NCBI RefSeq assembly: GCF_014646075.1
Contig: NZ_BMMT01000003.1
Span: 124,001-188,000 of the forward strand
Origin: Saccharopolyspora thermophila
GTDB lineage: Bacteria; Actinomycetota; Actinomycetes; Mycobacteriales; Pseudonocardiaceae
Reading direction: 5' to 3'
Length of the DNA stretch: 64,000 bases
Position 1 is the first letter of the stretch. Each line of letters begins with the position of its first letter. This document shows positions 20,151 through 28,749 of the stretch, piece by piece. The notes beneath the pieces are model-generated. The model was given only the letters and a program-made list of their open reading frames with translations. It did not search any database and was not told the DNA's origin. The translations under genes were made by a program, and so were the position numbers.

Positions 20151-21386
20151 GTGGCTGGTTCGGAGACGTTCGTCATCGTCGGCGCCGGGATGGCCGGTGC
20201 GAAGGGCGCGCAGGCGCTGCGCGAGCAGGGTTTCGACGGCCGGATCGTGCTGATCGGCGACGAACGGCACCGCCCGTACGAGCGTCCCCCGCTGTCCAAG
20301 GGTTACCTGATGGGCAACACCGACTTCGACACCGCCTACGTGCACGAGGAGCGCTGGTACGCCGACAACCGGGTGGATCTGCAGCTCGGGACGTCGGTGC
20401 GGCGCATCGACCGGTCACTGCGGCAGGTGGAGCTGCCGGACGGTTCCCGCCTGGATTTCGACAAGCTGCTGCTGGCCACCGGCGCCAACCCGCGTTCCCT
20501 GCCGGTCCCGGGCATCGAGGCCGACGGGGTGCTGCATCTGCGCCGCGTGGCGGACTCCGACCGGATCAAGCAGACCCTGGCCGAGGTGGAACGGCTCGTC
20601 GTGGTCGGCGCGGGCTGGATCGGCCTGGAGGTGACCGCCGCGGCGCGCGCGGCCGGGGTGGCCGTGACCGTCGTGGAGACCGCGGAGCTACCGTTGCTGC
20701 GGGTGCTCGGCCGTGAGGTCGCGGAGGTCTTCGCCGCCCTGCACCGCGACCACGGCGTCGACTTCCGGTTCGCCACCGTGGTCACCGAGATCATCACCGC
20801 GGACGGGCGCGTGCGTGGTGTCCGGCTCAGGGACGGCACCGAACTGCCCGCCGAAGCGGTGCTGGTGGCGGTCGGCGTGGACCCGGAGACCTCGCTCGCC
20901 CGCGAAGCCGGGCTGCGGGTGAACAACGGCATCGTCGTCGACGCCTCGCTGCGCACCGCCGACCCGAACATCGTCGCGGCCGGTGACGTGGCCAACGCCT
21001 TCAACCCGCTGCTGGGCAAGCAGATTCGCGTGGAGCACTGGGCGAACGCGCTGAACCAGCCCGCGGTCGCGGCGGCGGCGATGCTCGGCCGCGACGACAA
21101 GTACGCCGAACTGCCGTACTTCTTCACCGACCAGTACGACCTGGGCATGGAATACCGGGGACTCGCCGGACCGGACGACTACGACCAGGTGGTCTTGCGC
21201 GGCAATGTCGAAGGCCGCGAGTTCGTGGCGTTCTGGCTGCGGGACGGCAGGGTGCTCGCGGGCATGAACGTCAACATCTGGGATGTGGGCGACCAGATTG
21301 AGAGGTTGATCAGATCCGGTTCCCCCGTTGATCCAGCACGCCTCGCCGACACGGAGACCCCCCTCGACGACCTCCTCCCCCGCTGA
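20151..21386 (+). CDS. FAD-dependent NAD(P)H oxidoreductase, ferredoxin-reductase type
   Basis: A 411-residue flavoprotein of the rubredoxin/ferredoxin reductase family, expected to pass electrons from NAD(P)H to a small iron-sulfur protein, often for a cytochrome P450 or dioxygenase. The FAD fold is VIVGAGMAGAKGA near residue 9. RPYERPPLSKGYL is a family hallmark. The NAD fold is VVVGAGWIGLE near residue 150. The second FAD motif is AAGDVAN near residue 281. The GTG start has a modest AGGCGGA site. No ferredoxin or P450 gene is adjacent, so the partner is unknown. Confidence 0.92.
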   Translation: MAGSETFVIVGAGMAGAKGAQALREQGFDGRIVLIGDERHRPYERPPLSKGYLMGNTDFDTAYVHEERWYADNRVDLQLGTSVRRIDRSLRQVELPDGSRLDFDKLLLATGANPRSLPVPGIEADGVLHLRRVADSDRIKQTLAEVERLVVVGAGWIGLEVTAAARAAGVAVTVVETAELPLLRVLGREVAEVFAALHRDHGVDFRFATVVTEIITADGRVRGVRLRDGTELPAEAVLVAVGVDPETSLAREAGLRVNNGIVVDASLRTADPNIVAAGDVANAFNPLLGKQIRVEHWANALNQPAVAAAAMLGRDDKYAELPYFFTDQYDLGMEYRGLAGPDDYDQVVLRGNVEGREFVAFWLRDGRVLAGMNVNIWDVGDQIERLIRSGSPVDPARLADTETPLDDLLPR

Positions 21387-21467
21387 GCACTTCTCTCGCA
21401 CGCGCCCGGAACATGTTGCTGGACAACGACGAGCGCGCGGAGTTGGCGCGGTTGCTGACCGCGTGAG

Positions 21468-22034
21468 TCAGGTGGCCAGGCAGCGGTCGACGAAGGTGCC
21501 GATCAGGTCGTCGACGTCGAACGGCGCCAGGACGTCGGGGACCGTGAGGTTCTCCAGGATCAGACCGGTCATCGCGTAGTAGAGCAGGATCGTGGTCGTG
21601 TCGTCGCCGGGGAGGCCGGAGTCCCGGCGGCCCTGGACGTTCCGTTCCAGGTTGGTGCGCAGGGTTTCGGTCAGCGCCGCCCGCAGCTCCGGGCGGCGGG
21701 TCGCCTCCAGCCGCAGTTCCAGCAGGGCCAGCCAGCCGGTCCGGTCGGCGGAGATGTGGTGGTACAGCGCCCGCATCAGCTCGGCGAGCAGGTCACGGGA
21801 CGGCGGCTGCGCCGGATCGACGCCGGCGGGGTCGAGGGACAGGCGCTCGTGGATGTGCGCACCGACCTGGTTGAGCAGATCGTCCCGGTTGGCGAAGTAG
21901 TTCGACGCGGTGCCCTTCGGCACCCCGGCCTCGGCGTCGACGGCGCGGAAGGTCAGGCCGCGCGCGCCGTCCCGCGCCAGCACCTCGATCGCCGCGTTGA
22001 CCAGCGCGGTCCGCCGCGCCGGGTTCTGCACCAT
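21468..22034 (-). CDS. TetR family transcriptional regulator
   Basis: A 188-residue repressor-type protein. The N-terminal helix-turn-helix (about residues 8-55) includes GLTFRAVDAEAGVPKGTASNYFANRDDL, typical TetR_N spacing. The C-terminal ligand domain is about residues 75-185. The ATG at 22034 has AGGAGG five bases upstream; an upstream start would add nine residues and overlap the operator. It is divergent from the reductase gene at 22128 across a 93-base gap with tandem repeats, so it probably controls both. The ligand is unknown. Confidence 0.9.
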   Translation of the reverse strand: MVQNPARRTALVNAAIEVLARDGARGLTFRAVDAEAGVPKGTASNYFANRDDLLNQVGAHIHERLSLDPAGVDPAQPPSRDLLAELMRALYHHISADRTGWLALLELRLEATRRPELRAALTETLRTNLERNVQGRRDSGLPGDDTTTILLYYAMTGLILENLTVPDVLAPFDVDDLIGTFVDRCLAT

Positions 22035-22074
22035 CGCTCCTCCTGAGAAAGAGCCTTGCAACCACTACGTACAG

Positions 22075-22104
22075 AGTACTACATTCGAAGTACTACATCC
22101 GAAG
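22075..22104. promoter_or_regulatory. candidate TetR operator: tandem 14-bp repeats
   Basis: TACTACATTCGAAG (22077-22090) is followed at once by TACTACATCCGAAG (22091-22104), differing at one base. The first copy with its flanks also gives an inverted arrangement, AGTACT at 22075 against AGTACT at 22089. It lies midway between the divergent TetR and reductase genes, the usual place for a TetR operator. Confidence 0.6.
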
Positions 22105-22127
22105 TGGTTCAGGGATCGGAGGTTCCC

Positions 22128-22778
22128 ATGCGCAAGCTCACCTACCTGGTCGCGTCGACCATTGACGGCGTCATCACCGGCCCGGCCAACGACAACCCGG
22201 ACTTCTTCCTGCACGAGGGCGACCACGGCGACCACCTCCACGCCGAGTACCCGGAGATCATCCCGACGCACATCCGCCCGCTGGTGGGCCTCACCGACGC
22301 GCCGAACAAGCACTTCGACACCGTCCTGCAGGGCCGCCGCAGCTGGGAGATCGGCGTCCAGGCCGGAATGACGAACGCCTACCAGCACCTGCGCAGCATC
22401 GTGTTCTCCCGCAGCATCACCGAAAGCCCCGACCCGACGGTGGAGTTCGTCAACACCGACCCGCTGGAGCGCGTCCTGCAGCTGAAACGGGAACCAGGCG
22501 CGGGCATCTGGCTCTGCGGCGGCGCGACGCTGGCCGCGGCGCTGCGCCCGGCGATCGACGAACTCATCATCAAGCTCCACCCGATCGTCGCCGGAGCGGG
22601 TATTCCCCTGTTCAACGGCGAATTCTCACCCCAGCAGTACGACCTGACCAACGTCCAGACCTTCGACAGCAGCGTCGTCCACCTGACCTACACCAAGCGC
22701 GCCGAGCACGCACCGGACGAGCTAGGCCACGGTGTGGCGCTACGGGGTTCGACCGGTGATCGCCACCCTGTTGGATGA
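22128..22778 (+). CDS. dihydrofolate reductase-fold family protein (RibD C-terminal-like)
   Basis: A 216-residue protein of the RibD_C/dihydrofolate reductase fold family. It opens MRKLTYLVASTIDGVI, carries the nucleotide-binding segment WLCGGATLAAAL near residue 125, and ends its domain with VAGAGIPLFNG. Such proteins bind NADPH, but the substrates of most actinobacterial members are unknown. The ATG at 22128 has GGAGG five bases upstream. Divergent from a TetR gene, so probably induced by a small molecule. The last 20 residues extend past the domain. Confidence 0.85.
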   Translation: MRKLTYLVASTIDGVITGPANDNPDFFLHEGDHGDHLHAEYPEIIPTHIRPLVGLTDAPNKHFDTVLQGRRSWEIGVQAGMTNAYQHLRSIVFSRSITESPDPTVEFVNTDPLERVLQLKREPGAGIWLCGGATLAAALRPAIDELIIKLHPIVAGAGIPLFNGEFSPQQYDLTNVQTFDSSVVHLTYTKRAEHAPDELGHGVALRGSTGDRHPVG

Positions 22779-22816
22779 CCTGATCGCGCGTTGATCTCGG
22801 CATTCGGCCTGGCCGG

Positions 22817-22822
22817 TACGCT
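22817..22822 (+). promoter_or_regulatory. -10 box of a probable leaderless cutA promoter
   Basis: TACGCT fits TANNNT and ends six bases before the cutA ATG. There is no ribosome site, so the mRNA is probably leaderless. Confidence 0.5.
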
Positions 22823-22828
22823 CCGGGC

Positions 22829-23146
22829 ATGGCCGGACACGTGATCGTGGTAACGACGACCGACAGCGAGGACAGGGCGCGCGAGCTGGCGTCGAGCGTG
22901 ATCGACGCGAAGCTGGGAGCCTGCGCGCAGATCGTTCCCATCACCAGCGTCTACCGCTGGGAGGGCAAGGTCGAGACGGACCCGGAATGGCGCGTCGAGA
23001 TCAAGACGGCTGCTGATCGAGTGGCCGACCTGACGGACCACCTGAAGAAAATCCACACCTACGACGTGCCGGAGATCGTTGCGATCCCGATCGAGGGTGG
23101 CTCGGCCGAGTACCTGTCGTGGGTGGTGGACGAGACCCGCAGCTAG
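22829..23146 (+). CDS. cutA: CutA1 divalent-cation tolerance protein
   Basis: A 105-residue protein of the CutA1 family, a trimeric ferredoxin-like fold. It has the family features VVTTTDSEDRARELA near residue 7, LGACAQI near residue 30 (with the conserved Cys), SVYRWEGKVE near residue 41, and a C-terminal Trp in YLSWVVDE. Assigned to tolerance of copper and other divalent ions from E. coli work, although the mechanism is unsettled. Complete length. The stop overlaps the end region of a convergent stretch before the exonuclease gene. Confidence 0.95.
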   Translation: MAGHVIVVTTTDSEDRARELASSVIDAKLGACAQIVPITSVYRWEGKVETDPEWRVEIKTAADRVADLTDHLKKIHTYDVPEIVAIPIEGGSAEYLSWVVDETRS

Positions 23147-23327
23147 GTCTTCTGGTGCAAGCTCTCAGTCAGCCGCTCGCGGGCCTTCCCGCCGCTTCCC
23201 CGCCCTGGGGTAGGCAGGAGTTCCACGGCCTCCCACAGCCACGACACCGGGACCGACCACCAAGTTCGCCTGAACCTGGAGGTTGCTGCCCGAGTCGGCC
23301 CGTCGGGCAACCCGATGCGGCGCCGGA

Positions 23328-24122
23328 TCAGTCCCGGTAGGTCACGGTGACCGGGGCGTGGTCGGACCAGCGCAGGTCGTAGGAGGGAGCCCGTTCCACG
23401 CGGGCCTCCACCGCTCGCTCCGCCAGACTCGCCGTGGCCACGTGGTAGTCGATGCGCCAGCCGGAGTCGTTGTCGAACGCCTTGCCCCGGTAGGACCACC
23501 AGGAGTACGGGCCCGGTCCCTCCGGGTGCAGGCGGCGCACCACGTCCACGTAGCCGCTGTCGAAGATCTCGGTCAACCAGGCCCGTTCCTCCGGCAGGAA
23601 ACCGGCCTCCTTCTGGTTGGCCTTCCAGTTCTTCAGATCGATCTCGCGGTGCGCGATGTTCCAGTCGCCGCACACCAGAACCTCGCGGCCGTCGGCCGCG
23701 GCGCGCTCGCGGAGGTCGCCCAGGTACGCCTGGAACTCCTTCATGAAGCGCTCCTTCTCGTCCTGGCGCGGGGTGCCGACGTCGCCGCTGGGCAGGTAGA
23801 GGCTGCCGACCACCAGGCCGGGCAGGTCCACCTCCGCGTACCGGCCGCTGTCGTCGAACTCCGCGGACCCGAAGCCGATGCGCACCGCGGACGGCTCGAC
23901 CCGGCTGTAGACGGCGACGCCGGCGCGGCCCTTCGCCGAGCTCGGGGCCAGGACGCTGTGCCAGCCGTCGGGCTCCCGCACCCCGGGCGGGAGCTGGTCG
24001 GGCTCCGCGCGTGTCTCCTGCAGGCAGATCACGTCGGCCCCGGTGGCGGCCAGCCACTCCACGAAGCCCTTCTTCGCCGCGGCGCGCAGGCCGTTGACGT
24101 TCACGGTCGACACAGTCAGCAC
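23328..24122 (-). CDS. xth: exodeoxyribonuclease III
   Basis: A 264-residue AP endonuclease/3'-5' exonuclease acting in base-excision repair. Catalytic residues are in place: the Asn of VNVNGLR near residue 9, Glu in CLQETR, Asp and Asn in CGDWNIAH, and Asp-His in SDHAPVTVTY at the C-terminus. The GTG start sits six bases behind a TACCCT box, fitting a leaderless message. No operon partner; the 180 bases downstream to cutA hold nothing recognisable. Confidence 0.95.
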   Translation of the reverse strand: MLTVSTVNVNGLRAAAKKGFVEWLAATGADVICLQETRAEPDQLPPGVREPDGWHSVLAPSSAKGRAGVAVYSRVEPSAVRIGFGSAEFDDSGRYAEVDLPGLVVGSLYLPSGDVGTPRQDEKERFMKEFQAYLGDLRERAAADGREVLVCGDWNIAHREIDLKNWKANQKEAGFLPEERAWLTEIFDSGYVDVVRRLHPEGPGPYSWWSYRGKAFDNDSGWRIDYHVATASLAERAVEARVERAPSYDLRWSDHAPVTVTYRD

Positions 24123-24128
24123 GGCCCG

Positions 24129-24134
24129 AGGGTA
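24129..24134 (-). promoter_or_regulatory. -10 box of a probable leaderless exonuclease III promoter
   Basis: Minus-strand TACCCT ends six bases before the GTG at 24122. It matches TANNNT and no ribosome site lies between. Confidence 0.5.
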
Positions 24135-24195
24135 ACCACCACCCCAACCGATCAGTCCGCGCGGTGCGGCTGCGGTGACGCACCTCGCGGCCCGG

Positions 24196-25530
24196 TCAGG
24201 TCCGGCGGAACGGCTCCCGGCACCGCGTGCAGCGGGCGGCGCGCGGTGCGGCCGGTCGCGGCCGCAACCACATGCAGACCCGGGCCCCGCCGAGACTCGA
24301 GCGGTCGACGGCGAGCCGTCCTCCGGTCGACTCCGCGACGCGGCGCGCGATGTCCAAGCCGAGCCCGGTGGACCCGGCGCTGCTCCGGCCGCGCTGCACC
24401 GCCGCGGACGACTCGGCCACCCCGGGCCCGGCGTCCTCCACCACGACCCCTACGAGCCCGTCCCCGCGCTGCAACGACACCACGAACTCGGTGCGCTCGG
24501 GAGTGTGCCGGAAGACGTTGCCCACCACCGCGTCCACCGACGCTTCCAGCTCCGCACGCGGCACCGGGACGTACACCTCGCCGTCCGCGCCGCGCAGGCT
24601 CCACGGCCTCCCCTGGTCCTCGGCCAGCGCGGACCAGAACTCCAGCCGGTCCCGCAGCAGTTCCGCCACGTCGCAGTCGGCCTCGTCGCACGGACCGGCG
24701 CGGCGGGCGCTGGTGATCACCAAATCCACCTCGCGCTCCAGCCGGTCGATCGCCTGCCGGGTCTGCTCGGCGGCCGGTCCGTCGCCGAGGGCTTCGGCGT
24801 TGAGCCGCAACGCGGTCAGTGGGGTGCGCAGCCGGTGCGAGAGGTCCGCGGCCATCTCCCGCTCGGCGGCGAGGAGGTGGCGGACCCGGTCGGCCATCGC
24901 GTTGAACGCCCGGCCCGCCTCGACCAGCTCCGGCGGTCCGCTGGGGTCCACCCGGACCGTCAGGTCACCGGCACCGAGCGCCGAGGACGCCTCCGCCAGC
25001 CGCGTCGTGGCCCGGACGACGCGCGCTCCGAGCCGGTCGGCGACCACCAGCGACGCGCTGACCAGGACCAGACCGACGGCGCCGAGCACCAGCCACGACC
25101 GCAGCACCCCGCGGGTCTGCTCCTCGGCCGGGACGAAGACCTCGGCGACCGCGGTCCGGCCCCCATCCAGTGCGATCGACTGCACGAACGCGGTGCCGCC
25201 GGGCACCCCGACGGACGCGGTGCGCATCTCGGCCATCGCCGCGCGGACCTCGCTCGCACCGATCCGGGACCGCCCCACGACCCGGCCGTCGGGCAGGTAC
25301 ACCGCGAGGCGACCACTCTGGCCCGCGCGGGTGCTGGCGACCGCGCGGGCGACGAGCCCGGGATCGGTGGTGGTTGCCAGCACCGGGGCCAGCGCCACGG
25401 CCTGCCGCTCGGCGTCGGACATCGCCTGGTCGCGGGCCATTTCGCGGATCATCAGCCCGAGCGGGATGAGGAACGCCAGCGCGACCATCGAGGTCACGGC
25501 CAGCGCCACCAGCACGATTGTCCGCCTCAT
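24196..25530 (-). CDS. two-component sensor histidine kinase
   Basis: A 444-residue membrane kinase. Transmembrane helix 1 is about residues 5-25. An extracytoplasmic sensor loop of about 110 residues follows, then helix 2 near residues 144-165 and a HAMP segment. The H-box SHRLRTPLTALRL has a Leu instead of the common Glu after His-Arg. The ATP-binding N-box has NVFRHTPE, the D-box DAGPGV and the G-box STGLGLDIA. It ends in a Cys/Arg-rich tail (CTRCREPFRR) unusual for the family. Its ATG overlaps the regulator's stop by four bases (25527-25530), so the pair is co-translated. Confidence 0.94.
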   Translation of the reverse strand: MRRTIVLVALAVTSMVALAFLIPLGLMIREMARDQAMSDAERQAVALAPVLATTTDPGLVARAVASTRAGQSGRLAVYLPDGRVVGRSRIGASEVRAAMAEMRTASVGVPGGTAFVQSIALDGGRTAVAEVFVPAEEQTRGVLRSWLVLGAVGLVLVSASLVVADRLGARVVRATTRLAEASSALGAGDLTVRVDPSGPPELVEAGRAFNAMADRVRHLLAAEREMAADLSHRLRTPLTALRLNAEALGDGPAAEQTRQAIDRLEREVDLVITSARRAGPCDEADCDVAELLRDRLEFWSALAEDQGRPWSLRGADGEVYVPVPRAELEASVDAVVGNVFRHTPERTEFVVSLQRGDGLVGVVVEDAGPGVAESSAAVQRGRSSAGSTGLGLDIARRVAESTGGRLAVDRSSLGGARVCMWLRPRPAAPRAARCTRCREPFRRT

Positions 25531-26204
25531 TCCGGAGCCACGATCTTCACGCCGACACCGCGGACGGTGTGCAGGTAGCGGGGGTCGGCGGCGCTTTCGC
25601 CGAGCTTGCGCCGCAGCCAGGACAGGTGCACGTCGATGGTCTGGTCGTCGCCGTAGGACTGCCGCCACACCTGCGCGAGCAGCTCGCGGCGCGGCACGAC
25701 GCGCCCCGGCCGGGCGGCCAGGTAGGCGAGCAGGTCGAACTCGCGGCGGGTCAGCTCCAGCTCGGTGCCGTCGAGGTGTGCCACCCGGCTGTCGACGTCG
25801 ATGCGCAGCCCGCCGACCTCCAGCAGCTGCGGTGGTTGCGCGCCCCGGGCGCGCCGCAGCACCGCTTCGATGCGGGCGTTGAGGTGTTCGCTGGAGAAGG
25901 GTTTGACGACGTAGTCGTCGGCTCCGGCGCGCAGCAGGCGCACGATCTCGGTCTCGTCGTCGCGGGCGGTGGCCACGATGGTGGGCACGTCGGAGATCCC
26001 GCGGATCATCTTCAGCGTCTCGCGACCGTCGAGGTCGGGCAGCCCGAGGTCGAGGATGATGACGTCCGGCGGGTGTTCGGCCACCTCCCGCAACGACGCC
26101 AGGGCGGTCCCGACGCTGCGCACCACCCAGTCGCGCGCGCTGAGGTCGCGGATCATGGCCGCTCGCACGACCGGGTCGTCCTCGACAACCAACACCACAG
26201 CCAT
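25527..26204 (-). CDS. OmpR-family response regulator
   Basis: A 225-residue DNA-binding regulator. The receiver domain has acidic pocket residues in VVEDD (near 8-9), the phospho-acceptor Asp in ILDLGLPDLDG (near 53), and Lys in VVKPFSS (near 103). The C-terminal winged helix is about residues 130-222. The upstream hexamer TATCGT lies six bases before the ATG, so the message is probably leaderless. It precedes its kinase in one operon. Target genes are unknown; the divergent proline-rich exported protein at 26314 is a candidate. Confidence 0.94.
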   Translation of the reverse strand: MAVVLVVEDDPVVRAAMIRDLSARDWVVRSVGTALASLREVAEHPPDVIILDLGLPDLDGRETLKMIRGISDVPTIVATARDDETEIVRLLRAGADDYVVKPFSSEHLNARIEAVLRRARGAQPPQLLEVGGLRIDVDSRVAHLDGTELELTRREFDLLAYLAARPGRVVPRRELLAQVWRQSYGDDQTIDVHLSWLRRKLGESAADPRYLHTVRGVGVKIVAPE

Positions 26205-26210
26205 GGCGCG

Positions 26211-26216
26211 ACGATA
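26211..26216 (-). promoter_or_regulatory. -10 box of a probable leaderless regulator promoter
   Basis: Minus-strand TATCGT matches TANNNT and ends six bases before the ATG of the response regulator. No ribosome site is present. Confidence 0.5.
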
Positions 26217-26313
26217 CGGGGAGTATGAGAAAGCTTCGTATTCTGGTCAGCGGGTCAGGCACGCCCGGTCGGCGCTTGCGCGGCCCCGACCGGACGTCGA
26301 GGATATGGCTCCC

Positions 26314-26838
26314 ATGCGCGCGAAACGAGTTCTCACCTACGCCGGCGTGTGGTTGGCCGCGACCACGGCGGCCGTCACGCTGTCCTGGCTCGGCGTGCGC
26401 GATGTCATCCGCGGCGCCGTGTTCGACCAGCCCGACTCCGTGCCCGTGGTCCGTCCGGCGGCCGAGCCCGCGCCGCCGCCCACCACCGGCGCACCGCCCG
26501 TCACCAGCACCCCGACTCCGACACCCCCACCGCCCGAGCCAACCATGCCCAGGACGACCACAGTGGAGCGACCGGTGGCCCGAGAACCCGCTCCCGCACC
26601 GGCGTCCGACGGCGGCGACGTGCGCGCCTACGACATCATGGGCGGTCAGGTGGTCCTTTCGCTGCACCCGAATTACGCCGAACTCATCTCGGCCACGCCG
26701 AGCCCCGGCTACTCGGTGCGGACGTGGGAGCACCCCGACGGCTGGCTGCGTATCGAGTTCACCGCGGGACAGCACGGTTCCTCACTGATCGTGACCTGGC
26801 ACGACGGCCCGATCCGCGTGTCGACGCAGGCGTACTGA
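26314..26838 (+). CDS. exported proline-rich protein of unknown function
   Basis: A 174-residue protein. A hydrophobic N-terminal helix (about residues 8-28) acts as signal or anchor. A Pro/Thr/Ala-rich linker covers residues 45-105. A globular C-terminus (about 106-174) contains DIMGGQVVLSLHPNYAEL and ends VSTQAY. The start at 26314 has GAGGA ten bases upstream; an ATG at 26305 is too close to it. It is divergent from the two-component operon. The C-terminal domain has no family I can name; it may sense or bind something at the cell surface. Confidence 0.7.
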   Translation: MRAKRVLTYAGVWLAATTAAVTLSWLGVRDVIRGAVFDQPDSVPVVRPAAEPAPPPTTGAPPVTSTPTPTPPPPEPTMPRTTTVERPVAREPAPAPASDGGDVRAYDIMGGQVVLSLHPNYAELISATPSPGYSVRTWEHPDGWLRIEFTAGQHGSSLIVTWHDGPIRVSTQAY

Positions 26839-26839
26839 C

Positions 26840-27679
26840 TCAGGGCTTGCGGGCGAGGCCGCCGACCAGCAACCGGTGGTAGGGCTCAACGGGTTCGGTC
26901 CGCGGGCCGTCCGGCCACCAGTCCGTGACCGGCACCAGACCCGGCTCGAGCAGGTCGAGACCCCCGAAGCAGGTGGCGATCTCGGCGTGCGGGCGGAACC
27001 AGCCGGTGCCCATCTCGCTGCCGAGGTAGGCCCGCTCCATCTTGTCGGCCAGCTCGGTGGCCGACGCGTCCGCGGGGTCGGGTCGGCAGAAGTGGCTGAT
27101 CGCCACGTAGGACCCGCGCGGCAGCGCCTCGACGTAGCGGGCCACCAGCTCCGCGGGCCGGTGTTCGTCGCCGACGTGGTGCAGGATGCCGAGCAGATAC
27201 AGCGCGATCGGCCGCGACCAGTCGAGCCCGCGGGCCACGCCCGGATCGGCGAGCAGCCGCGCGGGTTCGGTGAGGTCCCCGGCCACGAAGTGGGTGCGGT
27301 CGTTCTCCGCCAGCAGCGCCCGCCCGTGCACGATCGCCGTGGGGTCGTTGTCGACGTAGATCACGGTCGCGTCGGGGTTGATCCGCTGCGCGACCTCGTG
27401 GGTGTTCTCCTGGGTGGGCAGCCCGGAGCCGCAGTCGAGGAACTGGTCCACGCCGCACGTGCCGGCGAGGTACCGGGTGATCCGCAGCAGGAAGGCGCGG
27501 TTCTCCCGGGCGAGCGCGCCCGGTTTCGGGGTGATCGCGGCGAGCTTGTCGCGTACTTTGCGGTCGGCGGCGTAGTTGTCCTTACCGCCGAGGAGAGCGT
27601 CGTAGACCCGGGCGCTGCTGGGCCGTGTCGAGTCGATTTCCGCCGGGACACCCACCCGCCCGTCACCAGTCCGCGCCAT
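26840..27679 (-). CDS. SAM-dependent methyltransferase, DUF574 family
   Basis: A 279-residue protein of the actinobacterial DUF574/Methyltransf_19 family. The characteristic start is STRPSSARVYDALLGGKDNY near residue 17. SAM-binding motifs are FLDCGSGLPT near residue 78 and VIYVDNDP near residue 100. The ATG at 27679 has a GGGGAGAGG site. Members often sit beside Scr1/DUF397-type regulators, as here, where the regulator gene starts divergently 200 bases away. Substrate unknown. Its stop lies one base past the convergent 26314 gene's stop. Confidence 0.9.
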   Translation of the reverse strand: MARTGDGRVGVPAEIDSTRPSSARVYDALLGGKDNYAADRKVRDKLAAITPKPGALARENRAFLLRITRYLAGTCGVDQFLDCGSGLPTQENTHEVAQRINPDATVIYVDNDPTAIVHGRALLAENDRTHFVAGDLTEPARLLADPGVARGLDWSRPIALYLLGILHHVGDEHRPAELVARYVEALPRGSYVAISHFCRPDPADASATELADKMERAYLGSEMGTGWFRPHAEIATCFGGLDLLEPGLVPVTDWWPDGPRTEPVEPYHRLLVGGLARKP

Positions 27680-27879
27680 GCCTCTCCCCAACCGCTGTTT
27701 TCCCCGGCAAAACCCAGCGTAGGGGATAATCCGCGCTGCGGATACGTACGGGGTAGCTGCCCCCGATCTGGGTAAGGCACTCGACCTGTGGCGGGATTCC
27801 ACTAGTATCCCCTCGCGTAACGTTCCGCCACCGGATCGCGACAGGCGAGCAGAAGCCCGCAGCAGCAGGAGGTCTCGGC

Positions 27880-28749
27880 GTGGCCCCGGACAGCGCCACG
27901 GGAAGCGGCCCAACGGCCCGCCGTCTCGTGCTGGGCAGCCAGCTTCGCAGGTTGCGTGAGGCAAACGGGATCTCCCGCGAGGACGCCGGTTATGCGATCC
28001 GCGGTTCCGGCTCCAAGATCAGTCGGCTGGAGCTCGGTCGCGTCGGCTTCAAGGAGCGCGATGTCGCCGACCTGCTCACGCTCTACGGCGTGACCGACGA
28101 GCAGGAGCGCGCCACGTTCCTCGACCTGGTGCGCCGCTCGAACGAGCCGGGTTGGTGGCACAGTTTCAACGACCTGATCGCGCCGTGGTTCCAGGACTTC
28201 GTCGGCCTGGAGGAGTCCGCGGCGCGGATCCAGACCTACGAGATCCAGTTCGTGCCCGGCCTGCTGCAGACCGAACGGTACGCCCGCGCGGTCGCCACGC
28301 AGGGGCGGCCGGAGTTCACCGAGGAGGAGCTGGACCGGCGGGTGCGGCTGCGGATGCAGCGCCAGAAGCTGCTCCACCAGCCCAAGGGCCCGCGGCTGTG
28401 GGCGGTGATCGACGAGTCGGTGCTGCATCGGCCGATCGGCGGGGTCGAGGTGCTGCGCGAGCAGATCGAGCACCTGCTGGACGTGACCGCGCTGCCGACG
28501 GTGACGCTGCAGATCCTGCCGTTCGAGCTTGGGCGCTCGGGTGCCGAGGGTGCGTTCACCATCCTGCGCTTCGCCGAACCGGAAATCCCGGACATCGTCT
28601 ACCTGGAGCACCTCTGCGGGGCGCTGTACCTGGACAAACCCGACGAGGTCGAGGTCTACAGCAAGGTCAGCCACCGGCTCGCGGTTGACGCGCAGACGCC
28701 GGAGGAGACCCGCAAGACGCTCAAGGCCGCGCTGACCCGCTCGTGGTGA
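27880..28749 (+). CDS. Scr1-type helix-turn-helix regulator (XRE plus DUF5753)
   Basis: A 289-residue regulator. The N-terminal XRE helix-turn-helix is about residues 18-75 (LGSQLRRLREANGISREDA). DUF5753 follows (about 105-285), recognisable from the pattern QTYEIQFVPGLLQTERYARA and the late segment FAEPEIPDIVYLEHLCGALY. The GTG has AGGAGG upstream. Proteins of this class act with small DUF397 proteins, as in the Streptomyces bldB/whiJ-like and scr1-scr2 pairs, some described as antitoxin-like. A DUF397 gene follows at 29057 behind a palindrome-rich region. Confidence 0.93.
   Translation: MAPDSATGSGPTARRLVLGSQLRRLREANGISREDAGYAIRGSGSKISRLELGRVGFKERDVADLLTLYGVTDEQERATFLDLVRRSNEPGWWHSFNDLIAPWFQDFVGLEESAARIQTYEIQFVPGLLQTERYARAVATQGRPEFTEEELDRRVRLRMQRQKLLHQPKGPRLWAVIDESVLHRPIGGVEVLREQIEHLLDVTALPTVTLQILPFELGRSGAEGAFTILRFAEPEIPDIVYLEHLCGALYLDKPDEVEVYSKVSHRLAVDAQTPEETRKTLKAALTRSW

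Noticed and set aside
21413-21466. 17-codon frame MLLDNDERAELARLLTA
   Set aside because: It looks helical and could be a gene end, but it has no ribosome site and is too short to support.
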